NCBI GenBank assembly: GCA_001566295.1
Contig: KQ964261.1
Span: 310,001 to 374,000 of the forward strand
DNA: 64,000 nucleotides
DNA from: Microdochium bolleyi
Taxonomy: Eukaryota; Ascomycota; Sordariomycetes; Xylariales; Microdochiaceae
Reading direction: 5' to 3'
Positions 23,696 to 35,165 of this stretch are shown piece after piece. The translations under genes and the position numbers were made by a program. Position 1 is the first letter of the stretch; each line of letters starts with the position of its first letter. Below the pieces are notes generated by a model. It was given only the letters and a program-made list of their open reading frames with translations, was not told the origin of the DNA and searched no databases.

Positions 23696-24426
23696 GGCGA
23701 GGATGTGGCGTGACGACTGGCCAGGCCAGATGCGCGCGAGATTCACGGTGCAATGTTTGGTGCGTTGTCGTTGGTGTCCAGGGCTGGTTGCCCGGTGGCA
23801 ACTTGTAAGTGGTGATGAAGCCTGGGGACGTGACTCATCGAGCTGGTGGGAGCGTGTTTGTGGGTATCAGATCTCGAATCGATCCGGCGGGTTTGACGCA
23901 GGGCGATGCCTGGCCTGTCAAGTGTGCAGGAGCCGGGCCTCGTCGCTGCGGAGCTGCGAACGCGCCTCTGGACGGGCCCGTGGACACCTGCGAATGAGTA
24001 CCGCGCTGTGGCGCGCTCCCGCACGCCCCGGCCATGTCCCTGGCCAGGTTCGTCAGTGTCGCGCATCAGCAGGGGCAACAACCAGTCAACCCGCGCCTGC
24101 CCATGACAATTTCCCTTGGTTTTCTCTCCACCCTGCAAGCGTCCAACCCCACGGCCGCTGGACCCTCCTCCCTCAACTCTCCAAGTGTGTTCTGGCTGCC
24201 CAGATGCTGTCGATGCGACACTCTTTCGATATCAACCAACCTCTGCGCACCATTCCTCACTGCCTGCAACCGCCTCCCTGCATCGACTCTTCGCTACCCT
24301 CGCTTTAACAATCCATCGAAAAAGCCAGCGGCCCCTTCTCCTTCACCTCACTGCCGCTCCACTGGCCGTCATTGCGTGTTGTGTAGCCGCTCCCACCCGC
24401 GCGCGCCGCACCAGCCAACCGCTAAA
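23696..24426. promoter_or_regulatory. Divergent promoter between FOL3 and the 24427 gene
   Basis: About 730 bp lie between two divergent starts. The right part (about 24110-24410) is C/T-rich on the plus strand, as expected for the leader of the 24427 gene. On the minus strand an ATG near 23844 opens a short ORF whose TGA (23745-23743) falls just before the FOL3 start; this could be an upstream ORF if it is transcribed. Confidence 0.4.
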
Positions 24427-25911
24427 ATGGGGCTTCCGTAAGTCAATCCCAGGCATGACGTCGAGGTGGCTCAATATGTAGATACAGCCCTCGTTCGCAA
24501 CGAGCAGTCGCATGCGCGACGCTGGGTTCTTGTGGCTTGGTTTCTGGCATTGTTCATCGAGCATTGATTGCGATGGCTGGCGCCGCCATCCGGAGAGCCT
24601 TGCGTGCGCTGCCTCACTTCCGTTGCTGGCCTTGCGCAACACTCAACTAACCACCACCTCGTCACAGACTCTTCATCGCGCCCGTGGACTCGGACATTCC
24701 CCAGAAAGCTGCCGCCAAAAGCCCCATAAACGCTACATATGGTCGTTCGCCAATTCGTCGCGACTCCCCCGCTGGGGTTCGGTCGCGGCGGCGTCAAGTC
24801 CAAGAGGCGCGCGAGCATCGATTTCGAATGCTTGCAACGCTGCAGGGCGAGGAGGAGTCGCTCCTTGCACCCTCCAGGAGAGACAGCACCAACGAATCTG
24901 TGCCAGCTGGGTCGAATGCTGGTGTGGGCGCTATGCTGGACGCTTCACTGCGATCACGCGAGCGCAACTTCCAGCGCCTAGTGGAGGACGCTGAGCGCGA
25001 GAGGCAGGCATCTGTGGAATCAACATCGCAACTGGAGCACCTCGACTCGGTGTTGCAGCATCCAGATTGGACACAGATTGGGCACACTGGTCCCCGGCAC
25101 TACTCAGCTTGGGCTCGCGAGCGTGGACTGTCCGAACGAACAGGGAGCGCGCGGGCGCGGCTGGTAAGCAATGAAATTGCCAGCCTGTTCAGTGTCACGA
25201 GAGCTAACATCTCCATCTCCATAGGCCGATCTACAGGCTCCGTCATCGTCCCTGTACTACTACCCATATCGTGCGGATCACGGCTGGGAGCCACGGATCA
25301 CTTCTGCGGAACGCCTGCGCCATCGCCGCTCAAATCCACCGGTCCATGCAAGGTCATTTCCCAGATTCGGGCGCAACGGCCAGCGCCCTAGCCACAATGA
25401 TGGGCTAGGCGACCGCGACCGTAGTCTCAGCCCCGAAGGCGATGGCGTTTGGCACACGCTCCAGTCAACATTGACACCGGATCCTCAGCCACCGAGTGCG
25501 AGCTCCTCCTTTGCCTCAACAAGTGCCTCCACTGCAGCCTCGCAGAGAAGTGCGCCAGTTTCCTCGGTCAACACATCAATGACAAGCCCAGATGAGCTGG
25601 CAGAGCCTCCCTGCGACCCCGTGGCGGATGACTCCGACCTGAACGACAGCGGTGACGAAGCCTTGGAGCAGATCCTCGCCCAACGGCTAGCTGGCTCGTC
25701 AGGACGATCCAACAGCGACTCGAACCGACGTTCCTACGCCGATGTGGCTGCGGACCTGTCTCTGGACACGGCGCCGAGTGCCGACGCAAGTTCTGACTGG
25801 CTCACTGGGCTGCATCGCATCGTTCGTGGCCTGGCGTCTCGTGAAGACATTCCTGACGAATGGTGGGCCGAAGCCGGCCTTAGTCGTTCCATGCGCGAAG
25901 ACTCCAACTAA
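24427..25911 (+). CDS. Uncharacterised Ser/Arg-rich protein with an 11-nt first exon
   Basis: Three exons: 24427-24437, 24668-25163 and 25225-25911, giving 397 residues. Exon 1 encodes only ATG GGG CTT CC. A 230-nt intron (GTAAGT donor, CTAAC then CGTCACAG acceptor) joins it to produce MGLPLFIAPVDSDI. Exon 2 has no ATG until well inside the reading frame, which supports the tiny first exon. An early Arg-rich stretch (RSPIRRDSP, RSRRRQVQEAREHRFRMLATL) looks helical. A segment near residue 130 reads LDSVLQHPDWTQIGHTGPRHYSAWARERGL. A long Ser/Pro/Thr-rich region follows, then a short C-terminal domain, SDWLTGLHRIVRGLASREDIPDEWWAEAGLSRSM, split here only by its acidic and Trp residues. The ends look constrained and the middle disordered. 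I do not recognise a family. Confidence 0.78.
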
Positions 25912-27041
25912 GTGTATTATGGGATTTCATGTACCAAAACTGGTCTTAAGCGGACCTTTGTGTCGTTGACACATGCATTTAAGAAAAGGGCAGGCGTTCA
26001 ATGATTTACGGCGGATACCGTTTGATTTTGGGGTTCGGGCGTTGTTCTCGTAGCTGATCTGGCGGAGGTAGCTCACGGCTGGCACATTGGCTTCCGGGCT
26101 GGATGGATGATTCGTCTTTGATCTTCTTCATAATGTATAAAACCAAAACAGTGGCTATAGCAGAGTACTGGAGCAAGATTTAACCTGGCTATCACGGAGG
26201 CCACACAATTACATGTCATTCCTGTGCACTATCAACTCCTGCCTTCGAGAACGGAGATTACCTACTGCTTGTTTCGCACTTAGCTTGAGCTTATTCGAGC
26301 TAACAAAGCCCCAAGTTTGATTGCATGAACTCGGCTAGCATCTTGGAGGACTAGTACGCGGTGAGGATTGCTCATGTTTGCGCCTTTGTATCTCGAGATT
26401 TCCCGTCGCTGTTGCCAATAGTTATGGATTGGCCGATAACAATCTCCGAATGCTGCAGTAAGGTGCCATACAAGTTGATGTCAGCAGTGTGTCTCAGCCT
26501 GCCCGTGGTCCCTAGCGTGTCATGCGAGCTTGGGTCGTGGCTCCAATTGCCAAAGTCAACAACCCCACAGTCCTACGACTTCACCAAGCACATCGGCTCT
26601 GGACCCAAGGTGCAACGAGGGAACGGTAACACGGCGACGATACTTTGCTCTCAGCTGGCCGGGAGCCGGGCACGATCTCCGCAACCACTGCCTAAGCGGT
26701 TGCTCCTCGCTAGGAACACTCGATCACCTGCCAAGGCCATTATCTACCTGGGACAGCGCTGCCAACCGCTTCACGCCGAGCTACCACCGCCCGCTCGCAC
26801 CTCGATCTACCATCCTCCCTGCCCACGGTCGCCAATTGCGGCCCAACCGAGCACGAGCCGACTTCTTAAGCAAAACCACTTCCAATGCGGCTGCGATTCT
26901 CCAGCTACGAGCATTCAATCGCGAACTCGTGATCCCCCGCGACCACGCAAACGGACGATCTGTCAACGCTGCCCGTGCTTGCTGGCACCAAAGCCTACGA
27001 ACAGCTGAGGTGCTGCCCTCGCGCCGCGCCCTCTGTGGGCA
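25912..27041. promoter_or_regulatory. 3' UTR of the 24427 gene and promoter/leader of sepH
   Basis: The left half is A/T-richer (for example a TATAAAAC at about 26137-26144) and fits a terminator region. The right half should hold the sepH promoter. An ATG at 26885 opens a 15-codon ORF ending at 26932, upstream of the sepH start and possibly in its leader. No other gene is supported. Confidence 0.4.
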
Positions 27042-30000
27042 ATGTCGCCAGCGTCTTCGACACATAACTCGCACCCGCCGAGCTCGTCGCAGCGGGATGG
27101 CCGACAACAGCAATACCAGCACCACCATGCCGGCGGGGAATCGAGAGCCGTGGGTGGTAGTGGTGGCACCCCGACACCGAGGCACGAGCGCACGCCGAAT
27201 ACACCGAGGAAGGAGAGCAATGGACGGGACAGGGCTGTGCAGGACCCAGGTCTGCGAGACTACGTACGTGTGCCGCCGACAGGAATGATAGGCTGGACCT
27301 TTGGTCATGGAGAAAGAAACCAGATTCTGGCGACGGCAGGCTAACAATGTGTTTGGGATACATTTAGCGACTTGGGGAGTGCCTAGGCAAGGGCGCTTTT
27401 GGATCCGTGTACAAGGCGATCCATTGGGGCACCGGCGAGGCAGTGGCTGTCAAGCAGATCAAGATGGTCAACTTGCCGAAGAGCGAGCTCAGGATGATCG
27501 AGGTGAGAGAGCCATGTTTGCTTTCCTGCTCGGGTGTGCGCGGCGCCCTGTGCTGACAAGGGTGTGCAATCCAGGCGGAGATTGATTTGTTGAAGAACCT
27601 TAACGTAAGTGCGATAAGCGGCCTGGGGTAGCCGATATAACGTATTGACATGGCAATAGCACGACAACATTGTCAAATACATCGGATTTGTGAAGACGAC
27701 GGACTGCTTGAACATCGTTCTCGAGTATGTTTGCCTCCTGTGTGCGGGAAGGGACATGGCACTGTCAACTGACCCTCTCTCTTCAGATACTGCGAGAATG
27801 GCTCTTTGCATTCAATATGCAAAGCCTACGGCAAGTTCCCAGAGAACCTCGTGGGTGTCTATATGACACAGGTTCTCCAGGGACTTCATTACCTCCATGA
27901 CCAGGGTGTCATCCACCGCGACATCAAAGGCGCCAACATCCTGACCACGAAAGATGGCAAAGTCAAGCTAGCAGACTTTGGTGTGTCCACCAGCACTCTT
28001 GCAGGGCCAGACAAGGAGGCGCAGGTGGTCGGAACTCCGTACTGGATGGCGCCCGAGATAATTGAGTTGTCCGGTGCCACGCCAGCTTCTGATATCTGGA
28101 GTCTCGGGTGCACCGTCATCGAGCTCCTCCAGGGCAAGCCTCCATACCACCACCTGCAGGCAATGCCAGCCCTGTTTGCGATTGTCAACGATGACCATCC
28201 GCCACTTCCCGAGGGGGTTTCGTCAGTGAGTACATCGCCATAAGGATTGTGGAATTTTGAGCGTGTACTAATTGTAGCAGGCGGCTCGCGACTTTCTCAT
28301 GCAATGTTTCCAGAAGGATCCAAATCTGCGCGTGTCAGCAAAGAAGCTGCTTAAGCACAACTGGATAGTAGGATGCAGAAGAAGCGACGCACCAGTAGCG
28401 AAAGCGCCTTCCAACTTCAACCAGGCCGTGGAGGAAGTCAAGCAGTGGAACAAGGCTATCACATCCTCAGAGACCAACCTGAGATCATCTACCGGATCAG
28501 AGTCTGGTGGTCACGGTCAGCAGACGGCACGGTTCGGTGTGCAAGATCCATCGAGATCAAGTGCCAATACGCCTGCGAAGGGGCCTTTCTCGCTCACCAA
28601 GCCGAGGCCAGTGGCTGGGGACTTTTCTGCTCCCGAAGCCGCAGGTACGTACCTATCTGCCGAAACCGCCAAGTGCGAATTATACTAATTCCACGCAGAC
28701 GATGATAACTGGGACGATGACTTCGCCACAGCGATATCGCCTACGGCGTTGCAACTACCTCATATCAAACCTCAAGACCACTTCGGTGGCATGCTCTCGG
28801 CAGATCGCTTGAAAGCTTTCGCATCAATAGACAACTCGCGGGACTTCTCGGGCTACTGGCCCAACGAGTACAACGATGAAATGACAGATCTTAGTAGGTT
28901 TGATCAGTATCAAGACGAGGAGTCGCAGGAGAAGACGATCCGGCCGAATCGGACTCGTTCACCAGCAAAGGCTGCCGCGCCGGCGGAGCGGAGATCCCCC
29001 ACAAGGCCCTCTCCGAGGAAGCGATCCAATCCTGAGCATCAGAGGCAAAAGTCATCACAGTTCCGAACGTCCCTGATGGGCAAGTTTGAGCTACCAGTAC
29101 GACCCGAGGCGATCTTCCGCGAGCAATCGATAGAGGACTATTCTGACCTCATTGGGGATGATGACGATGACAACATTTTTGGTGGGAACAGCTTGCAACA
29201 GAAGAAGGTACATGCGATAGCACAGGTGGTTATAATACGCAGCTAACGATTCTTCTAGCCGGATGCTCCTCAACTGTTCCACCCCTCGGACTTGACCACA
29301 TTACCAAAGTCCACACAAGGCCTGACAGCAGGCAGTCTAAGAAGGCAGACCAGCTCCAGACCATCTATTTTACCGGACCGCCCGCTTGAAAGGTCATTAT
29401 CAGCAATTGAGATACAGAAATTCGCCGAAGATGACGAGGAAGATTTCTCAGATATCCTTGGCCCGGATCGCGCTTTCCAAGAGAAAGAAGAGAGCGATAA
29501 AAGCTCCGAGGATGGTAATCTCATGGTCCTGTCCAGGATCAGTAATAGCTCGTGGGCCGCCGAGGACGAGGAGGAAGAGGATCCGTTCGCTCAGATGGAC
29601 CCTGGCTGGGACCACATGGACTTAGAGGCAAACATCGCGAGAGATCGGCACGCCCGTCTCGCCGAGAAGGTCGAAGAGCTCGTACGATCGATGAAGATGA
29701 CCGAGGGTGAGGACAAACTGCAGTTCTTGTCTGAAGACCTGCTCGCCTTGCTGTGGGAGAACGCCGAAGTCAAAGACCTCATCATCAGCGCTCACGGTCT
29801 CCTTCCTATTCTTGAGGTGCTAGAGCCGTGCAGCGTCAAGAGCCGGCAGCCCATGATTCTACAGCTCCTCAAGGTTGTCAACACTATTATTCTGGATGAT
29901 GTCGAGCTTCAGGAGAACCTGTGCTTCGTCGGTGGTATACCGATCATCACAAAGTTCGCCGCACGGCAATTCTCGATCGACATCCGCCTCGAGGCAGCCG

Positions 30001-32109
30001 CCTTTGTAAGGCAGATGTACCAGACATCGACGCTGACATTGCAGATGTTTGTGAGCGCTGGTGGTCTCAACGTTCTCGTTGAGTTCCTGGATGAAGACTA
30101 CGATAGTGCGCGGGACCTTGTCCTGATCGGCGTCAATGGCATATGGAATGTCTTTGAGCTGCAGGGGCCGACGCCCAAAAATGACTTCTGCCGCATCTTC
30201 TCGAGAAGCAAGATCTTGGATCCTCTGGCGCTGGTTCTTTTGCGTGTGCTGGATGAGGATGCCGAGGATGCCGAGGATGACTTGACAGAGTTGATAGAGG
30301 GTCGCATAGTGAACATCTTCTATCTCTTCTCTCAGGCTGAGAATTACGTCAAGGAGATGGTAGCGGATAGACAGGTGCTGAAAGGTAAGTTGTCAGGAGC
30401 GCATAGACCAGACTTGGAATTCCATACTGACATGTGATGCAGTGGTTCTCAAGGCCCTTAGGCGGATGACGCCTGCTCACCAGATCACCATGCTCAAGTT
30501 TATCAAGAATTTGTCCATGCTCTCCACCACACTGGAAGCTCTCCACGCAGCAGATGCCATCGACTTCCTCATCGAGCTGCTGAGCACCAGCATGAAGAAA
30601 GGACACCCGCACTTTCGAGAGATATCTAATCAAGTGCTCAACACAATGTTCAACCTTTGCCGGCTGAGCAAAGATCGGCAAGAATATGCCGCAGTCAACG
30701 GCATTATCCCGCTCCTCATGAAAATCATGAAAACCGACAGGCCGCCAAAGGAGTTCGCACTGCCTATACTTTGCGACATGGCACACTCGGGAAGCAAGGG
30801 CCGCAGGTTCTTGTGGCAGAACAGGGGTCTTGACTTCTATGTTTCACTTATTGCAGACCAGTACTGGCAGGTTACGGCCCTTGATGCCATATACGTCTGG
30901 TAAGTCGAACAGTTTAGTTCTCGGTAGAAGAATGGTGGCTGACCAGTTCATTACAGGTTGCAAGAGGAGACTGCAAAGGTCGAGGGTTATCTGCTGAATG
31001 CCAACTTCACCGATGCAATCATTGCATGCTTTAACACACCAAAGGTCACCGCATTTGACCCCAATCTTTTGGAGCCTTTGCTCAAAGCTCTACGCCTGTC
31101 ACCCTCGCTGGCCGCCTCGCTCGCAAGACCTGAAATGTTCAGCGGGCTTGGTCAGAAGCTTGGCCACAAGAAGGCCGTCGTCAGGCTGAACCTCCTTCGT
31201 CTTGTTCGCAACATCCTGGACTCCCGGGAGTCTGATTACCTCTCGGCAGGTAGGGATAGAAAGCTGCGCCTGCTCCTGGACGAGATCCAGACTCTCGCTG
31301 ATAAGGACCCGGCGGTCCTCGTCCGGAACCTCGCGGCAGAACTCGTACGCTCTCGCGTTGGAGGGAGTCCGAACAACAGCCTCCCTCTACCTACGGCGAG
31401 CGCTTCGTCTGCGGGATCCAGCCGCTCACGATCTGGGCCCCGGCGCATCTACACGCCACCATCTCTGCAATCCGCAAACAGCATGCCCCTAACCCCGACT
31501 CAAGCGCACCGCCCGTCACTGTCACAGTCGTCCACATTCATAGAGGTTGCATCAAGCCCCAAGCGCTCTGCAGTAGCCATGACGCACGACCGAGATGCGG
31601 CGCTGTATCGACCCAGAAGTAGGGACGGGTCCGGCATTCCCCTCCCACGGCGCGTCAGCGGCAGCAGCGAGGCGTCGGTCACGGTGACGCACCAGTCTCC
31701 TGCGGGCCACAAGAGTCGGTTGTCCCGCGGGTCCAACATGTACAGCAGCGGCGCCTCGCGAAGGCCGAGTGTCGGCGGGTTCGCGTCGCGCAGCAGCGAG
31801 AACGTGCATTCCTCGAACAAGGAGAATGTCGTCGTGACCGATGGCGGCGCCGCACAGGGACGGGCATCGTACTTGATATCGGCCTTGTCTTCGAGCAGCC
31901 GTGCCGCACCGCCGATCAATCCAGAGCTGCCATTCAGAATGACGGCCGAGGGCGGTGGCAGCAGCAGCGCTGTTTCCTCCGCGACAACGTCGTCCCCACG
32001 GCCCTCGTCGAGCGGGTATCACGGCGGCTCCGGTGGTAGCGGGATTAAAGCCCAGCAGCAACAGCGTCGGACGAGGGCGCCTAGCGAGGCGCGGCGATGG
32101 GGTTCGTAG
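27042..32109 (+). CDS. sepH: Septation protein kinase SepH (Cdc7/Cdc15-type, STE family)
   Basis: Ten exons: 27042-27263, 27368-27502, 27575-27604, 27660-27724, 27787-28225, 28281-28644, 28699-29207, 29259-30384, 30443-30899 and 30957-32109. They total 4500 nt and encode 1499 residues. After a Ser/His/Gln-rich N-terminus the kinase domain runs from about residue 73 to 325: LGKGAFGSVYK, AVKQIKM, VIHRDIKGANI, LADFGVST, VGTPYWMAPEI, all catalytic residues present. A linker follows, with an acidic patch (DDDNWDDDFA) and basic SPRKRS stretches. An ARM/HEAT-like region from about residue 680 to 1220 is marked by LPILEVLEPCS, GGIPIITKFAARQF and GGLNVLVEFLDED. The tail is Ser-rich. This matches the septation initiation network kinase (S. 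pombe Cdc7, A. nidulans SepH), which acts at spindle pole bodies to trigger septum formation. Exon 3 is only 30 nt. Confidence 0.95.
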
Positions 32110-32898
32110 AGAGGCCTATCAAGTAGAACAAGAAGGGTTATGCTGATTAAATGATTATGATGGGGAGTACATCCAGCGTAGATCATGACCTGTCCAATCG
32201 GGGCGTTGATGGGTGCTGCTTTTCATGCAGGGAGGCCGGGGATTGAGCATATGACGGGAACAAACGGACAAACGAAGGAAGGAACAGGGAAGAAGAAATG
32301 AATAACAAGTCAACATTACACAATATCTGAAGGCCTACGCGATCCAAAACCTTGTGCTCGTCCACGCAGTGATGTACGCACGACTGCGGTGTGCTTTAGA
32401 GCCTAGAGCAACCAACAACAACATTGATTACGATGTCCATCGTCTGGTGGATGACTCTAGACACCACGGTGCGGTTCGTGCATGGCCCTGAAATGATTTT
32501 CATCCCACGTTCAAGTCCACATGGGCCCCAGGGGTATTCCGGATGCCCACGGCCTCGCTCGACTTTTGGATGTGTTAAACTGAAAAAGAAAGAACACAAA
32601 AGCATTGTTCTGCTGTTTGTTTGCAACAGCCAGCGCCTAGTCGCGCATCATCTGAAGTAGATCTCGGGAGACTTTATGTATCATGACAAGAAATCTTATC
32701 ACTATTGCTGCGTGTTGGTCCTCCCGTGGGGTTTACACGGTCGAACATTTGTAGTGCTGTATGATTTGATATATATTTCTTGTGACGAGATCACGCTGGG
32801 ACGTTTCCCGTGTCTTGCTTCCGCACGAATCCCATGTAGGATCACAACAGAGACATCTGGTACTGGACCATCAAGGTCTCCTGCCAGTCTTTTCTTCC
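32110..32898. other. Convergent 3' intergenic region (sepH and F-box gene)
   Basis: Both flanking genes end here, so this is 3' UTR and terminator sequence. A/T-rich segments lie near 32580-32800. No gene is seen. Confidence 0.5.
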
Positions 32899-34566
32899 TT
32901 ACCATGTCTCAATCTTGAACCTCTTCTTCAGCGCGCGTACCCACGTCGGGTCCTCGTGGCTGTTGACGTGAACCTCGACGCCCATGGCCTGGAGGTGGTC
33001 CTTGAGGTTGTCTGTCTGTGGCCACCCGAGTCTCAGGTCATTGAAGTCCAGGAATTCCTTTGATAATGTCTTGTTGACGCACCGGACTACGCATCTGCCG
33101 GGCAGGCCTTCAAGACTCGTTACAGGTGGCGCAGCGATCACGGGCGCAGACTCGAACTCGGGGACGGAGAAGAGCGCGTGCAGGGTGGCGTCCTGGTCGA
33201 ACCTGTCGTCCGCGCCGACAGAGGGGGACTCGCCGAGGAAGAGCTCGAGATGCTCCAGGGATGCGGGCAGGATCCTGTTGAGCGGCGGGATGGCTGTCGG
33301 TGTCCAGATCTCGCGTCCCTCCGCGGTCGGGAGGGATGGTTCCCACGTCCCGTTGCGCTCGCCGGACTCGATCGCGGGGCCGTAGAACATGCGGTAGTCG
33401 ACCTCCAGTGTCTCGAGACTTCGCAGCCCGCGCATGTCGACGACACCGTTGACGATGTTACCAAAGAAGTGAGGCTCCAGGGTCATGGCGAGGTGCTTCA
33501 AGGTCCCGCCGACGTGGTTGCTCAGCGCCTCGACCATCTCTGCTGGGTTGTAGTCGTACCCTTGGCCGTGATGCTTGATCGCGTAGCCGAACCTGAAGAT
33601 TTCGAGACATGGGGTGCCAGCGAGGAGCGGCGCGAGGCCAATGTCGTCAAAGCATGAGGCGACCAGCTCTATACGCCGCAGATTGTGGTGTTGCGGCATG
33701 GACTCTGGCCACTTGAATATGCTCTGGAAACGCTCCTCGAGAGCGAGTGCGCTCGACGCGTACACCTCAGTCAGGCTAGGGGTGGTGAGGAAGAAGCCCA
33801 ATGCATCAAAGTGCTTCCATGTATCGTAGTCCACATCCGGGAAAGACAGCAGGGTCCTGAGCTGCCCAAGAGGCGCATCGAAGGGAGCCCGCGCCTGGGA
33901 GGCCTTGATGGTGTCCAGAACCTTGGCCTGTGAGCTGCCGGGAGCAGCCATGGTGGTGAGAGACCTGCTCACGTTGATGCGCAGTGTCCGGACATTCTTG
34001 AGGGCCGAGAGCATGAAGACCTGGCTCTCGATGGAGTCGAAGTTGCAGTCACACTGGTCCTGGGGCACGTCGAAGATGGGGTCCAGCATCTGCCGGGCCC
34101 ACGAGTTGGTGTCGATACCGGCCTCCTTCAGACATGGCGATCGCTCAATGAGGAGCTGGATGTCGCAGAGCGCCTCGGGGTCTGCCCGGACACGCTCGAA
34201 GTCCTGGAATGGAGCAGTGTCCCTCAGGGCACGGCTGGGCCGGCAGGCCTTTGTGATGGAGCCGGCAAAGCTGAGATCGGCTGTGGTGACATAGCGAACA
34301 GTGTCCGGGTGCTGGGCGATGCGGTCGAGGCAGACAAGGATGCCCCTGCGGTCAGTCCGGGCATCGACCTCGAGGGCGGCAAAGGCGTGCCTGCGGGCGT
34401 GGTAGAGCGGCAGCAGCGGCGTTGCCGACTCGTAGAGGGTGCGGCAGGCGAGCAGGAGGGCGGCGAAGCTCTCGGGCATGGCATGGCGGGCGACCTCGCA
34501 CAGCAGCTCGTTGGGCAGGTCGAGCAGGGTCAGCGCGGCTGGCGAGAGGCTGGCGAGGCTGGCCAT
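32899..34566 (-). CDS. F-box-like protein
   Basis: A single-exon gene of 555 residues on the minus strand. The frame continues 32 codons upstream to a GTG, but the first ATG gives MASLASLSPAALTLLDLP, which is the natural start. Residues about 12-55 resemble an F-box (LTLLDLPNELLCEVARHAMP, then LLLACRTLYESATPLL). The rest contains leucine-rich, repeat-like segments spaced through the protein, such as LKNVRTLRINVSR, HHNLRRIELVASCFDD, LKHLAMTLEPHFF, LRSLETLEVDYR and LEHLELFLGESP. This suggests an F-box/LRR architecture that would bind Skp1 and present a substrate to an SCF ubiquitin ligase. The substrate cannot be inferred. It is divergent from THR1. Confidence 0.75.
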   Translation of the reverse strand: MASLASLSPAALTLLDLPNELLCEVARHAMPESFAALLLACRTLYESATPLLPLYHARRHAFAALEVDARTDRRGILVCLDRIAQHPDTVRYVTTADLSFAGSITKACRPSRALRDTAPFQDFERVRADPEALCDIQLLIERSPCLKEAGIDTNSWARQMLDPIFDVPQDQCDCNFDSIESQVFMLSALKNVRTLRINVSRSLTTMAAPGSSQAKVLDTIKASQARAPFDAPLGQLRTLLSFPDVDYDTWKHFDALGFFLTTPSLTEVYASSALALEERFQSIFKWPESMPQHHNLRRIELVASCFDDIGLAPLLAGTPCLEIFRFGYAIKHHGQGYDYNPAEMVEALSNHVGGTLKHLAMTLEPHFFGNIVNGVVDMRGLRSLETLEVDYRMFYGPAIESGERNGTWEPSLPTAEGREIWTPTAIPPLNRILPASLEHLELFLGESPSVGADDRFDQDATLHALFSVPEFESAPVIAAPPVTSLEGLPGRCVVRCVNKTLSKEFLDFNDLRLGWPQTDNLKDHLQAMGVEVHVNSHEDPTWVRALKKRFKIETW

Positions 34567-35165
34567 GGCGGGTGCTCTGGCCGCCTGCGAGAATTCAGGG
34601 GCCTGGTGGCTTGCGCTTTGATGTGGTGGCAGAGTGGCAGCCGGCAGTGTGCAGGCCGTCACTATCGGCGATGCTCGCGGGCTCCATGCCTGATGTCTGG
34701 TGATGTCGACTGCCTCTGGGGTGCTATGGGGATGGCCAATGAGTGGCAGGCAGCGTTGCTGACAAGTGCTCCCGCCTCGATGTCCTCTGCTTGCACCACC
34801 GGCCCAACCCGCCGTGGGTGCCTGTCAACTACGACACCTCAAGGCGCCTTGACCTTGGCTTGGAAGACCGTTGCCCTAGCGTGGCCCTTGCTGGCAATTG
34901 GCAACCTGGGAACCACGGCGCGTCACCGAAGACATTCCGGGGGATGCCCCCAACCTTAACGCGTCAAGCTGCCCCTCTGAGGCTCTGACCCGCCCCGCCG
35001 TCCGGCATCGGGCCGCCTCAACAACACTTGCACACGGCTCAAATTCTTCCAACGCGCTGGACTGCTTGGACACACAGGCCGAGCATCGGGTCCCTTCACT
35101 CGCATCACCAACCTCGCCGGCGCTCACTTCCGTCACTCCTGACTCCCATTGGCACTTCCGCAACC
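34567..35165. promoter_or_regulatory. Divergent promoter between the F-box gene and THR1
   Basis: A 599-bp region between two divergent starts. A TGACTC core, the half of the Gcn4/CpcA (CPC1) element, lies at 35140-35145, and an ATTGG (reverse CCAAT) lies just after it at about 35148. Cross-pathway control of threonine synthesis by Gcn4/CpcA is established in fungi. Here the element sits only about 20 bp before the ATG, so it may be within the transcript and its function is uncertain. Confidence 0.35.

Noticed and set aside
23743..24138. 131-codon minus-strand frame upstream of FOL3
   Set aside because: No family match. It lies in the divergent promoter region and ends at the FOL3 frame's upstream GTG, so it is at most an upstream ORF.
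34309..34959. 216-codon plus-strand frame over the F-box gene start
   Set aside because: It is antisense to the F-box coding region and its composition follows from that gene's GC-rich codons.
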